Positions 46,380-57,710 of a stretch of DNA of 64,000 bases are shown piece by piece (within the stretch, counting starts at the first letter, position 1; each line of letters begins with the position of its first letter). Under the pieces are notes generated by a model. The model was not told the DNA's origin, did not search any database, and saw only the letters and a list, made by a program, of their open reading frames with translations. Source of the DNA: Pelobates cultripes. Taxonomy: Eukaryota > Chordata > Amphibia > Anura > Pelobatidae. Location: assembly GCA_933207985.1 (NCBI GenBank), contig OW240914.1, positions 289,218,060 to 289,282,059 of the forward strand, in the 5' to 3' direction. The translations under genes were made by a program, and so were the position numbers.

Positions 46380-48660
46380 ATTACTCCCACTGTCTCCCTG
46401 TCTCACAGGACAGTGCCTTCTTGTCCCCTAGTGTCTCAGTGTCCGCATGTCTCCCAGTGTCCCCATGTCTCCCAGTGTCCCCTAGTGCCTCAGTATCCCC
46501 CAGTGTCCCCTAGTGTCTGTGTCCCTATGTCTCAGTGTCACCTAGTGTCCCTAGATCTGTGTCCCCTAGTGTCTCAGTGGTGTCCCCATGTCTCTCAGTA
46601 TCTCCTAGTGTCTCAGTGTCCCCATCTCTCCCAGTGTCCCCATGTCTCCAAGTGTCCCTATGTTTTACAGTGTTTCAGTGTCTCCATTTCTCCTAGTGTC
46701 TCCCCTAGTGTGTCAGTGTCCCCTGGTGTCCTCATGTCTCCCCATGTGTCTGTGTCTCTGTGTCTCCCAGGATCCCCAGTGTCCCTATGTATCTGTGTGC
46801 TCCAGTGTCCCCATGTCTCCCCTAGTGTCTCAGTTTCCTTTAGTGACCCCATGTTTCCCAGTGTCTCAGTGTCTCCATGTATCTGTGTCCACCAGTGGCC
46901 CCTAGTGTCCCCTAGTGTCTCAATGTCACCTAGTGTCTCCCAGTGTCCCCTAGGGTCACCTAGTGTCTGTGTCCCCATGTCTCCCAAGATCCCCCAGTGT
47001 CCCCATGTCTCCCCTAGAGTATGTGTCCTCTAGAGTCTCCATGTATCCCAGTGTACCCTAGTGCCTCAGTGTCCCCATGTCTCCCAGTGTTCCCTAGTGT
47101 CTCAGTATCCCCATGTCTCCCAGTGCCTACTAGTGTCTCAGTGTTCCCATGTCTGTGTCCCCATGTCTCCCAGTGTCCCCTAGTGTCTGTGTCCCCATGT
47201 ATCCCTGTGTCCACTAGTGTCTGTGTCCCCATGTATCCCTGTGTCCACTAGTGTCTGTGTCCCCATGTCTCCCAAGATCCCCCAGTGTCCCCATGTCGCC
47301 CCTAGAGTATGTGTCCTCTAGAGTCTCCATGTATCCCAGTGTACCATAGTGCCTCAGTGTCCCCATGTCTCCCAGTGTCCCCATGTCTCCCAGTGTCCCC
47401 TAGTGCCTCAGTATCCCCCAGTGTCCCCTAGTGTCTGTGTCCCTATGTCTCAGTGTCACCTAGTGTCCCTAGATCTGTGTCCGCTAGTATCTCAGTGGTG
47501 TCCCCATGTCTCTCAGTATCTCCTAGTGTCTCAGTGTCCCCATCTCTCCCAGTGTCCCCATGTCTCCAAGTGTCCCTATGTTTTACAGTTTTTCAGTGTC
47601 TCCATTTCTCCTAGTGTCTCCCCTAGTGTGTAAGTGTCCCCTGGTGTCCTCATGTCTCCCCATGTGTCTGTGTCTCTGTGTCTCCCAGGATCCCCAGTGT
47701 CCCTATGTATCTGTGTGCTCCAGTGTCCCCATGTCTCCCCTAGTGTCTCAGTTTCCTTTAGTGACCCCATGTTTCCCAGTGTCTCAGTGTCTCCATGTAT
47801 CTGTGTCCACCAGTGGCCCCTAGTGTCCCCTAGTGTCTCAATGTCCCCTAGTGTCTCCCAGTGTCCCCTAGGGTCACCTAGTGTCTGTGTCCCCATGTAT
47901 CCCAGTGTACCCTAGTGCCTCAGTGTCCCCATGTCTCCCAGTGTTCCCTAGTGTCTCAGTATCCCCATGTCTCCCAGTGCCTACTAGTGTCTCAGTGTTC
48001 CCATGTCTGTGTCCCCATGTCTCCCAGTGTCCCCTAGTGTCTGTGTCCCCATGTATCCCTGTGTCCACTAGTGTCTGTGTCCCCATGTATCCCTGTGTCC
48101 CCTAGTGTCTAGGTATCCCCATTTGTCTCAGTGTCCCTATGTCACTGTGTCCCCATGTCTCCCAGTGTCCCCATGTCTCCCAGTGTCCCCTAGTAACTCA
48201 GTGTCCCCATGTCTCCCAGTTTCCATGCTTCACAGCGTCTCAGTGGTCCCAGGTCTCCCAGGATCCCCCAGTGTCCCTATGTCTCTGTGTGCCCCAGAGT
48301 CCCCATGTCTCCCTTGGTGTTAAAGTGTCCCCATGTCTCGCAGTGTCTCAGTGTCACCATGTTTCCCAGTTTCCATGCCTCACAGCATCCCAGTGTCCCC
48401 ATGTCTCCCAGGATCCCCCAGTGTCCCCATGTCTCCCTTAGTGTCAAAGTGTCCCCATGTCTCCCAGGATCCCCCAGTGTCTCTGTCTCTGGCAGAGTAT
48501 GTGTCCTCTAGAGTACCCATGTCTCCCAGTGTACCCTAGTGCCTCAGTGTCCCCATGTCTCCCAGTGTTCCCTAGTGTCTCAGTATCCCCATGTCTCCCA
48601 GTGTTCCCTAGTGTCTCAGTGTTCCCATGTCTGTGTCCCCAAGTCCCCATGTCCCCATAT
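46380..48660 (+). repeat. 2.3-kb pyrimidine-rich minisatellite with higher-order repeat
   Basis: Basic words are GTGTCCCCATGTCTCCCA and GTGTCCCCTAGTGTCTCA, combined in a loose unit of about 18-36 bp. On top of this a block near 46450-46975 is repeated almost exactly at 47368-47890 (offset 918 bp), and another near 47014-47232 recurs with offset about 855. Both strands stay open for long stretches (for example 218 codons at 46377-47033), giving artificial Pro/Cys/Ser/Val peptides. No start context, splice signal or domain supports a protein. Confidence 0.93.
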
Positions 48661-49264
48661 GCCTTATTGTGCCATTTTATTTGTGAGTGTTTTGAATCTG
48701 TCATTCTTTGAATGTTTTGAATCTAATAAATATTGCACTATGATATATATATATATATTTTTTACTTGCAATCTACTTCTTACTGAGTGGTATATATATC
48801 AACACACTAGTAATTGTGGCGCCCTATACTGTGTGTCTTTTTGCCATACAGATTGTTCGATTCAGATTTGTTTGGGATTTAGAGAGTGATCCTATTTAGT
48901 GGCTTGCCTGCACTTTGATTTATTTTGCACTTTAGTCCCACTTACCCTGTTTTATATTTTTTTTTTGTGTGTATACATTGTGTATATGCCTGCAACCTCC
49001 ACATTGCATTTTTTAATACAGATATAATCATATAATTATGACAATTCACCATTGGCATTGAAAAAATGCTTGATTTCACCTAGCCGTTAGACTAGGCAAG
49101 ATTGTAGCATTTTTGCAATACAGTATTGCAACTGCAAGTACAAGTTTTTGTTCCAAATCAAAACACCACATAGATAAATCTAGGTTTAGCCAAACCAAAA
49201 CAATTTTGCAGAAGAATCGATTCAGAGGAACCAATTTGTTTTGCCCAGTACAAGTCTAGTACAA
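48661..49264. other. No gene seen
   Basis: AT-rich flank of the minisatellite, with a short (TA)n at about 48744-48760. No coding or RNA feature. Confidence 0.5.
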
Positions 49265-49640
49265 ATAATTGAGATTTAGTTACTATATATGATTGTACAT
49301 TGCATTCCTCTGCCACAATGCCAATGTACCCCAATTTTTTGCATTTTCTAATCAGACTTACCTGATGACTGCTTTTATGCACTTGGGTGGTACATCCTCC
49401 TGGGACTTTTCATCCCAAACCACACATTTTTAATGAGTCTGTAATGACATACCTGTTCAGTCCTATAAAAACACTGAACTGCTGAGAGTTCAAATAAGGA
49501 GGATGTCCCAGGTAAGTAAGTTAGTTTCATAAGAGCAGTCATTAGTTTGGGACTTTCCAAAAATCAGGTATATTGGTAATGTGTCAGGATTATGTAATGT
49601 ATGGTCATAAGCTTTAACTAAATTCACATTATTTTAAGTA
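49265..49640. mobile_element. Palindromic MITE
   Basis: Two imperfect arms in inverse orientation: GATTGTACATTGCATTCC and GCCAATGTACCCC at left (about 49290-49332) against the complementary series at 49565-49612. Further in, ATGACTGC...CATCCTCC faces GGAGGATG...GCAGTCAT. It is non-coding and shares arms with 45160-45440. Superfamily unknown. Confidence 0.5.
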
Positions 49641-49718
49641 AGGTGTATTTAAACACTTTGTGGATTTCAAGGTTATTTTAAAGTGTAGTGCACTGATTTT
49701 TTCCTGTTACTATACTAT

Positions 49719-49720
<2 letters not shown>

Positions 49721-49757
<37 letters not shown>
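49721..49757. repeat. (TA)n microsatellite
   Basis: About 18 TA units followed by A/T-rich DNA. Confidence 0.9.
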
Positions 49758-49759
<2 letters not shown>

Positions 49760-49763
<4 letters not shown>

Positions 49764-50590
49764 TTTTAAATTATAATTTTTTAAGTAAAAAAAACACTAA
49801 AATCTTAAGCATAATATTTGAACTTTCCATCCATTCTCCAACTATTCTATATTCACAGGCAAGGCTTTCCTTGAGTCTAAAATTATATATTTTTTATTTC
49901 AGAACAATTAAGTGTTTAGTGAATAAAACCTTTTTTCTTTTGTGATTGAGTGCTACCATTTCTCTATTCATCTAAATATCAGCATGATTACTGAACTATG
50001 TACAAACTACTGACGCATGTGACACGTCTGTGTAATAAAAATGTGCTGTCAAATAAGAAATATTTTGACATGGCATTTGACATTGTAAAGCATAGTGATT
50101 TGTGAAGTCTAATAACATTCTTTCACTGATCCCTTAGTTCAGCCATTTTTTTAAACTATATGTATTTTTCCTGTTCACCTATCTGAAATAACAGAGAACA
50201 GGGACTCATCCAAGCTATTAAAAAGAAGATGGTTTTTGGAGCATACACAACAACTTCTTCCTGAGAGGTCAAGGAAGAGTAACAGGCTAAAACAATAAGG
50301 CCCCAGTACATCTGAAAATATCAGAATAACACAGAAACAGCAGGCTACGTCCAAAGACACCACACTTCATGTGGCATTTACTGCTTTTTAACTGGGTTAG
50401 AAGCAATCTCTTTCCAACAGCTTTACTGAAGCAGTTTTAAGATTACTGAAAGTGTATCTGTATAGTTCCATTCTGCAAAGGAACATACAGTGATACATTG
50501 TTGCCTGTCTTGCACCATATTTGGTTCAGTTAAATCTAACATAAGATACTGTTAACGTAAATAAAGATAAAGAAATTCAGAGAAAATATC
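49760..50590. other. AT-rich sequence, no gene seen
   Basis: No supported feature; the short frames present lack domains. Confidence 0.5.
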
Positions 50591-50851
50591 AGTATATCTT
50601 TTTTTTTGGTAAATTTTTATTTTGGAATAGAGTGTATCAAGCATTAAAGTAAAATACAAGATAAGACTCAGGGGGGTCTCAGAACTAACATATAAAATAA
50701 CAGCCTACAGCAGGAACTTTATGATGTGTACCCCAGTATAGAAGGAATTCTCCTGATTGCACTCATGAAGGGTTCAAGGGAAAGGACAAAGAGTAGCAGT
50801 GCCATTCTGAATTGGGAAAGGGACAGTAAAAGTTCCATTATTATAAACATG

Positions 50852-51073
50852 TTAAGTGAAAACCTTGGATAGTGCATGTATCCATGTGTACATCTTAGAT
50901 TCCATGTGTGTCGATGTTGCAAAAAGAAATTCCAAGTTTACTTGATCGATGGCCTTCTCCACTTCAGTAGACAACAGGAGAAGGCACTCTGAGGCCAATC
51001 GATCATGATGTAAAAGGGTTAAATTCAGTATTGTACTATCTCTAATATTGAATGGGGTTGTCATCCGGTGCAA
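50852..51073 (-). pseudogene. L1/Tx1 reverse transcriptase relic
   Basis: The minus frame reads LLLLSTEVEKAIDQVNLEFL then WIHALSKVFT. This parallels the L1 RT motif A block (LLSLDxEKAFDRVxWxFL). The catalytic Asp position is Glu-like here (STEVEKA) and other key residues are altered. Only this segment is recognisable; AT-rich DNA at 50590-50850 may be its 3' continuation. Very old and inactive. Confidence 0.6.
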
Positions 51074-51381
51074 GACTTTTGTCTGCTTTTATAAGTTTGA
51101 CTGCAAGAGACGACTCCTTCTCCAATATTGGCTCCTCAAGGCTGTCGGCATTTCCCTCCTCCAACCACTGGTGTATGTGTTTCGATAATTAGCCATGTAT
51201 CCCGAAGCCAAGTGACTCCGACCCCAACCAAGAACCTATCTAAGTGGAGACATTGCAAGACATTTATTGTAGGCAATGAAATTCCAAATGGCAATATTGA
51301 GGCTAAAGAGACAATTTGCAACTATAAAAGGACTAGAGATTTTTTTTAGATCAGGTATTTTGGACTAAATTGTGCCATTTG

Positions 51382-53234
51382 TAGGCATGGGAAAAATGTT
51401 CGGTTCGGCACTCCAAAATTCGGGACTTTCGCAATTCGGTACTTCAGCAATTCGGCATTTTAACACTTCGCAACTTCGGCACTTCGGAAATTCGGCACTT
51501 TAGCACTTCGCAACTTCGGCACTTTAGCACTTCCCAACTTTGGCACTTCGGAAATTCGGAACTTCGGCATTTTGGAATTTACAGGATTTCGGCTCTCCGG
51601 GAATTCTCTTGTAGCCGCTTAGTTGATAACTCCCTAATTCCCACGGTATTAGGGAGTTATCTACCAAAAGGCTGAAAGACCTAAATTGGTCTTTCAGTCA
51701 AATGTACTAGTACTAAGTAAAAATTACTTAGTATTACTAAATTTTGCCCCTGCTCGCTATACCACAAGTAGGGGCATGTCTAGTAAACAGTGAGCAGCCT
51801 GTGACCTATTGTCCTCCCCCCTGGCACCCACCCCTGAGTGGTGGGTGGGGGCCCTAAATAATAATAAGGGGGGGGACCTAATGTCCTCTCTTCTGGCCCC
51901 CACCCCTGAGCGGTGGGTGGGGGCTCTACGGTAAAATAAGGAGGGGACCTAATGTCCTCCCCCCTGACTCCCACCCCTGAGCGGTGGGTGGGGGCCCTAA
52001 ATACTAATGGGGGGACCTAATGTCTTCCCCCCTGGCCCCCACCCCTAAGCGGCGGGTGGGGGCCCTAAATTGGAATAAGGGGGGACCTAATATCCTCCCC
52101 CCTGGCCCCCACCCCTGCGCGGCGGGTGGGGGCCCTAAATACTAATAAGAGGGGGGACCTAATGTCCTCCCCCCTTGCTCCCACCCCTGAGCGGTGGGTG
52201 GGGGCCCTAAATACTAATAGGGGACCTACCAAAACTTTTCCTCGGCCCCCACCCCTGAGCTGCAGGTGGGGCCCCAAATACTAATAAGGGATCTTAGGAC
52301 TAGGGTTTGGGACTCTGTTTGTACATTTTATTTAGGGCCCCCACCTGCCGCTCAGGGGTGGGGGCCCTAAATAAAAATGTTACCCCCCCAGGCGACTAGG
52401 GGTCCCCAAACCCCTAGTCACCCCCCAAAAAAATATTAACCCCCTACCCTCCCCCTCACCCTAAAAATAATGAGGGGGACCATTTAACTAAGTACCTGTA
52501 AAAAATAAAAAAATAAAACTTACCATTCAATGTTTTCTTTCTTCTAAAATCTTCTTTTTTCAGCCCCTAAAAAGGCCAAATAAAAAATCCAGAATAAAAC
52601 GAGCACAAAAAAAAAGAATTCATCTTCACCCAACAAGGGCTCTGTGCAGACTGAGCTCTGCAGGGCGGAGGAAGGCTTATAAAGAGTGCTCTGTGTCATT
52701 TTACACAGCGTGGGAAAGTTCACTGTTTAATAGACATGCCCCTACTCGCAGTATAGCGAGTAGGGGCATAATTTACTAATACTAAGTAATCTTAGTATTA
52801 GTAAATTTGGCTGAAAGACCAAATTGGGTCTTTCAGCCTTTTAGTAGATAGCTCCCTAATACCATGGGAATTAGGGAGTTATCTACTTATTCATTCCTGG
52901 CTAAGTAACTTACATTTTATATGAATGTATGTTACTTCATTGTTGTAAGTGTTGCAAATGCTTACAGCTGAATCCTGGCTATGTTTGTATACTTTTTATT
53001 TAAAATTGTATACAGTGTAACATTCTTCACTCTTTCACTGGGTAAGTATATTAGTTCTTAGGGAATACTGTTCTTCGACACTTCAGAACTTCGACAACTT
53101 CGGAACTTTGGCACTTCGGAAATTCAGTAATTTCGGAACTTTGGTACCTCGGCAATTCGGCACTTCGGCTATTCGGACATTCGGAAGTACTTGGAAGAAT
53201 TCATATTCGGACTAAAACGAATTACACATGTCTA
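51382..53234. mobile_element. hAT-type MITE, 1.85 kb, with perfect 8-bp TSD
   Basis: GCCATTTG is present at 51374-51381 and 53235-53242. The ends are TAGGCATGGGAAAAATGTTCGG at left and, inverted, TAGACATGTGTAATTCG at right, the same pair as in 41929-42633 but reversed. From outside in: TTCGGCACTTCGG-type repeats, inverted arms of about 165 bp (51624-51793 and 52721-52885), and a G/C-rich minisatellite core. No transposase frame is present, so it depended on a related hAT enzyme. Confidence 0.88.
51624..52885. repeat. Nested inverted arms and palindromic minisatellite core
   Basis: The arms at 51624-51793 and 52721-52885 are inverted relative to each other, and each contains its own hairpin (ATAACTCCCTAAT...ATTAGGGAGTTAT). 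Between them, units with CCCACCCCTGAGCGGTGGGT recur about every 60-75 bp from 51826 to 52265, with one inverted unit near 52340. Each unit core is itself a palindrome. Confidence 0.85.
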
Positions 53235-53242
53235 GCCATTTG

Positions 53243-53635
53243 GATTTTCATTCACTACAATTTGGAGTTTACCATCTAACTTGTCCCTTCCTGTGTAATC
53301 TATGAAATAACATAAGCTAGTTTAACAGGTTTTTAGATTGAATAAATGAAACAAAAGAGACTCCACACTCCACCTTTTCAGTGAAAACATTATTCAACCA
53401 GCATCAAGCAATTAGACTTTCTAAAGCCATGGTATAGAAAGTGTACAGATTTATCTTGTTGCTTGTTGAGATATAGTTCTGGAGTGGTCTCAATAGTGTT
53501 AATCACAGTAGTATGAATAAAGCCCCTTGTCTCCCCCCTGCAGCATGGAGTTGAATAAGTACAATACACATGTGTGACATTGTTCCTCCATCACTACATA
53601 TACTATCCAGTATTCTACCCTTCAACATGCAGCAG
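53243..53635. other. No gene seen
   Basis: No coding or repeat feature recognised between the hAT MITE and the gag relic. Confidence 0.5.
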
Positions 53636-53639
53636 GCAA

Positions 53640-54190
53640 CAGCTTATGGGCCCTGGAGAGATGCAGAAATCTGATGGAGCTGACTTTACTAAGATGAAAG
53701 AACTATATGGGAGAAGAAGTCCTTGGTATATCTAAGGTTGATAAATCTCAAAGAAACCGTGCTGAGTGAGCAAATGGATGCTGAAGATAAGGATGAAGAT
53801 AAATACAAGAATGAGGAAGGATATGCTGAATTGATTTATTTCTTAGATGATATAAGTTTGTCTTTGATTAAGAGCAGATGGTAAAAAAGCCCTTCAAATA
53901 CTGAGAGATTCTTATGCAGGCAAGGGGAAGTCCTGAATAATTAGTTTTAACACTGAGCTAATGACTTTTTAGAAAGTTGCAAATGAAAATGTGACGGACT
54001 TTATTATATTATAAATACAGATACAGCACTGACAATTTTGGGAGAAATGTTGACTGAAGGATTGCTGATTGCAATGACTCTGAAAGGTTTGCCTGAACCA
54101 TATAAAGAGTTTACCATCTATATTACACAGGGTGACAGGAACATAATTTTATAGAGTTCAGAACACAGGTGAGAAGTTTTAAAGATACTT
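53640..54190 (+). pseudogene. Copia-type gag (UBN2-like) relic
   Basis: Three broken plus frames read in order KALQILRDSYAGKGKS, then FNTELMTF-KVANENVTDFI, then AMTLKGLPEPYKEFTIYITQ. This series (unit-length comparison step, short-helix linker, and the LKGLP close) is how the UBN2-type gag of Ty1/Copia elements reads. At least three stops and two frameshifts are present. No integrase, RT or LTR pair is seen nearby. It would have built the capsid. Confidence 0.55.
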
Positions 54191-54764
54191 AAAATACTGT
54201 GCTAGTCTAAATGACTAGCACAGTATTTTTCAGTATCTTTAAAGTGTCGAAAATGACTCCTAGGTTAAGAATAAAATGACTAATATTCTTTGTTACAATT
54301 AATATTTAGCAAGGAAGCCCACGCTAATAACTATAGGAGTGAGAAAGGAAAGGCATACTACAAATCCATAGATTAACGTGCATTAGTGCCCCATGAAGTT
54401 TCCATATTGTACAGCCCAGTGGCAAAAAAATCAGGCACATCACTGACAGCCTGTAAACTTAATGAGCAACCTGGCCAAGAACTCCGAGACTCGAAAGTTA
54501 CCATCATCTTGGAAAAAGTCAATGGAGTGCCAGAGAAGCAAAGGACAAGTCAAAACATTGGAATCAAAGTGATTGAAGTGGCAGTACACTACATACAAGA
54601 TATACCTAAACATATAAACAGAGAAAGAAAAACTCAAAGGGTAATAATGTTAATGAACAATAAATCCCTAATCAAATTGCAGGAATATTCAGGCTCATCA
54701 ATAATGTTTGGACTCTCACAGGTTCACCATCGCTCAGATATCCAGTGATGCATGTAAAAAATAT
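54191..54764 (+). other. Unrecognised 120-codon frame, possibly continuing the gag relic
   Basis: A plus frame at 54386-54748 (start MPHEVSILYSPVAKKSG) shows no motif I know. It follows the gag relic without a clear border, so it may be decayed retroelement DNA. I do not propose a protein. Confidence 0.3.
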
Positions 54765-55030
54765 AAATAAACACAATACAGCGCTGATATAAAGTAAAAT
54801 CACATGCTTTAATAAATACACTTACAATATACAAGGAGTTTAAAAGCCCATCAATACAACTTTGCGTACCCCAGTCTTAGTGGTGTGGAGAAGGAGGTTC
54901 TTCACAAGTGTAATAGGCAGAAAAGATCATATATATAAAACAAAATTTATAAAATAAACTCTACGTGTTTCGTCTAGTATGCTAGACTTCATCAGGAGTA
55001 AAAACTTAAATAGTACACAGATAAGGTGAA
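54765..55030 (-). mobile_element. Penelope-like element terminal fragment
   Basis: AT-rich segment ending in the hammerhead-like motif at 54958-55000; no RT or endonuclease nearby. The phrase CTACGTGTTTCGTC (plus sense) is the usual PLE terminal signature. Family differs from the 6-9 kb copy. Confidence 0.6.
54958..55000 (-). ncRNA. Hammerhead ribozyme-like motif, best preserved of three
   Basis: On the minus strand: CTGATGA intact, an extra A, stem II GTCTAG-CATA-CTAGAC (six pairs), then GAAACACG. Both conserved boxes are perfect. The only deviation from the textbook core is the single A between the first box and stem II. Confidence 0.65.
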
Positions 55031-55905
55031 GACCAAGGCTGTATTTAAAAGTCCCTCTTACAAGTGTCAGAATCTGGTGAAGATTGAGAGGAATCCTTTG
55101 TTATACCAAATCAAAAAGGAAGTAATTATCTATTTGTATTTATTGTATACATACTGCACCTGGGTGATCTATAGTTGTGTTTTTTGAATAGTACACCACA
55201 TACCAATGGCCTTGGTAACATTGGATTAGGGTGCTGGTGAATGGAATGTTGAATTTGAGTTTATGAAGAATTTACAAATAGATGTGCTTCTGGATGATGA
55301 TCTGGGTTACCTCACATCCACGTTTGGACTGATTTCATCCTAAAATTGTTTATAGGAAACCACCTTACAGCACAAGGCAGCAGATGCAGAGGAGACCCAC
55401 GTAAGGCCTATGGTCCACAGATCCCGTCTCGTAGATAACTTGATGGTAGATTGGGCAATGACTACAGGGTTCTGGCAGGAACTTTTTTATGACTCCACCT
55501 TGGACCAATATCAGTCTAGAGCTAGCGCAGACCCAGCAGAGTCATGATGTGAATTTGGTACTTTGATCAGTTAAGATTTCACTTAGAAACCCTACCCTCT
55601 GGTGAGTCTGTGGGAAACAGCGTGTACAACATACCCCATATCATCTGCAGGCTAACAGTCTAGCATTTCAATGAGACCCTTACACAGATGGGGATCTGCC
55701 TTAACGGGGTGGCCATGGATAGTGAATGTTTACTTCAATAGAGTCTAGCTTTACAACCCTTAACTTCACAATACAATACTAGCCGGGGAAAGACAATGAG
55801 TGGCTATCCCACTCATCTGAAATTTTATAAAATAGTCATAGAATAGCCGGACAGCCGTACCTTCGACCTTTAGAATGTCAACGTCAGCATGCCAGTCTTT
55901 TGGAA
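55031..55905. other. No gene recognised
   Basis: Unique-looking, moderately AT-rich DNA. No domain, RNA gene or repeat edge supported. Confidence 0.4.
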
Positions 55906-55912
55906 GAAGGGA

Positions 55913-56900
55913 ATTGTGGCGAAAGTAACCTCGCCACTGTTTTTTGGAGGGGGCCAGCCTCTTTGCCAGCCTCTTGCCAAAAGACTACCGGCCAAGTCAA
56001 TGACTGTAAAGACCCATATTTTATTCCCTCTTGTTTCCCTTGTTCGGCACTTTCCATAGCTCCCTGGTGGCCGTTCGCATGGACCAAAACCACGAATAGA
56101 CTTCAGGGGAACTTAGCGGCAAATGTCCTGGAACTATTTTCGTCATGATGACTTCGCGGTTCCCGGTCGGTCCCCCAGCGACACTTAGCTGCGATTCTAT
56201 GGAACTATTTTCGGCATGAAGACTTTGCGATTCCCGGTTGGTCGACCCTGTCGGTAGCCAGCGGCACTTCTATGGAACCGTTTTGGGCATGGGACCATGC
56301 GTGCGATCGGTAAAAACTATGACTTCCATAAGATTCCTGAACCCCAGAACTGATCTGGGTGATTTTTGGATATGTTGGTCAGATCAGGGCTATTAAGGAA
56401 TGTATCTTTTGTGGGGATATTATGTGTTTTTAGGGTACTTCGGGGGATTTGTGTTTTTTCTGCCTTGAGATAATTAGGGACTTGCATAAAAGGCCAGTGT
56501 GGCTACCATTAGTCCAGTCCACTTCACACTTAACAGCTATACTCTCTTGGAGGAGAGAGAGGCCTTCCCACTGAGAGCTGGATCCAGGAGTTTGTTCCAG
56601 GGTGGGAAGGGACGGTTTGACCCCAGCCAAACTGCAGCAGCTAGGGGGGGGCTACAGTACTTATGGTGTCCAGTGCTGTGTTTATGGTCCTCAGCATCAG
56701 CTAAGAAGCATCAATTGGCAGAGGCACCCAGTCAGGGTGCCAGGCGGTACCATCAAAAGGATGAACTGTGATGAAAGCACAACCACCCAGAGGGACATTG
56801 TGTGGCACAGAACCAATTATTAATTGAACACTGTAATGGAACCACAATCATGTACAGAGACATTGTGTGTCATTGCCTCTATTGGTTGAATGTTCCAATT
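55913..56900 (+). mobile_element. LTR-like sequence
   Basis: Begins TGTGGCGAAAGTAACCTCGCC. It repeats TCTATGGAAC(T/C)(A/G)TTTT(C/G)GGCAT twice (56210-56290) and has a TATA-like CATAAAAGG at about 56486. The TATGGAAC...TTTTGGGCA block reappears at 62763-62785, showing a dispersed family. I did not locate the partner LTR or a target duplication, so it may be a solo LTR. Confidence 0.45.
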
Positions 56901-57082
56901 TATTTGCATATATCTTACATAAAAAAAATTTGAGTTCTTATGGTACATGTTCCCCAGATCCACTTATAACCAGAGTATTTTGTTGTTGCTGTTATGTTTA
57001 CTATTTGATTATATTATATTTTGAGTGTGTCACCACAAGTTAAGATTAAAGTCGTAAAGGCTAGCTCTGCCTGCAATAAAGA

Positions 57083-57574
57083 TTAAAGGACCACTCTAGG
57101 CACCCAGGCCACTTCAGCTTAATGAAGTGGTGTGGGTGCCAGGTCCAGCTAGGGTTAACCAATTTTTTCATAAACATAGCAGTTTCAGAGAAACTGCTAT
57201 GTTTATCAATGGTTTAAGCCTTCCCCTGTTTCCTCTAGTGGCTGTCTCATTGACAGCCGCTAGAGGCGCTTGCGTGATTCTCACTGTGAAAATCACAGTG
57301 AGAGCACGCAATCGTCCATTGTAAATGCTTTCCTATGCGACCGGCTGAATGCACGCACAGCTCTTGCCGCGCGTGCGCATTCAGCTGATGGGGAGGAGAA
57401 GAGGAGGATCGGAGGAGGAGAGCTCTCCGCCCAGTGCTGGAAAAAGGTAAGTTTTAACCCCTTTCCCCCTTCCAGAGCCGGGCGGGAGGGGGTCCCTGAG
57501 GGTGGGGGCACCCTCAGGGCACTATAGTGCCAGGAAAACGAGTATGTTTTCCTGGCACTATAGTGGTCCTTTAA
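57083..57574. mobile_element. T2/Kolobok-type MITE, copy 3
   Basis: TTAA at 57083-57086 and 57571-57574. Nearly the same length (492 bp) and layout as 638-1125, including the AGTGGTGTGGGTGCCAGGTC block, the TCATTGACAGCCGCTAGAGG block and the closing GCCAGGAAAACGAGTATG hairpin. Similarity to copy 1 suggests recent activity of this subfamily. Confidence 0.78.
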
Positions 57575-57710
57575 GTGGTAATTTCTTTAAGAATAGAGTA
57601 CTTTGTCTGGTCCTTTCAGGTACTCCAATAGCAGAGTTTTATTATCTGTTTTCTGAATGTACTATGGAACCTGTTGGTATGTGCTGGCATGAGAACCAAA
57701 AGTGCTTTTA

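Noticed and set aside
46377..47033. 218-codon open frame rich in Pro, Cys, Ser and Val
   Set aside because: It lies wholly in the minisatellite, is open on both strands because of the repeat words, and lacks any domain or gene context.
51826..52340. CRISPR-like array of palindromic repeats
   Set aside because: Units are adjacent and lack unique spacers, there are no cas genes, and the context is a vertebrate hAT MITE.
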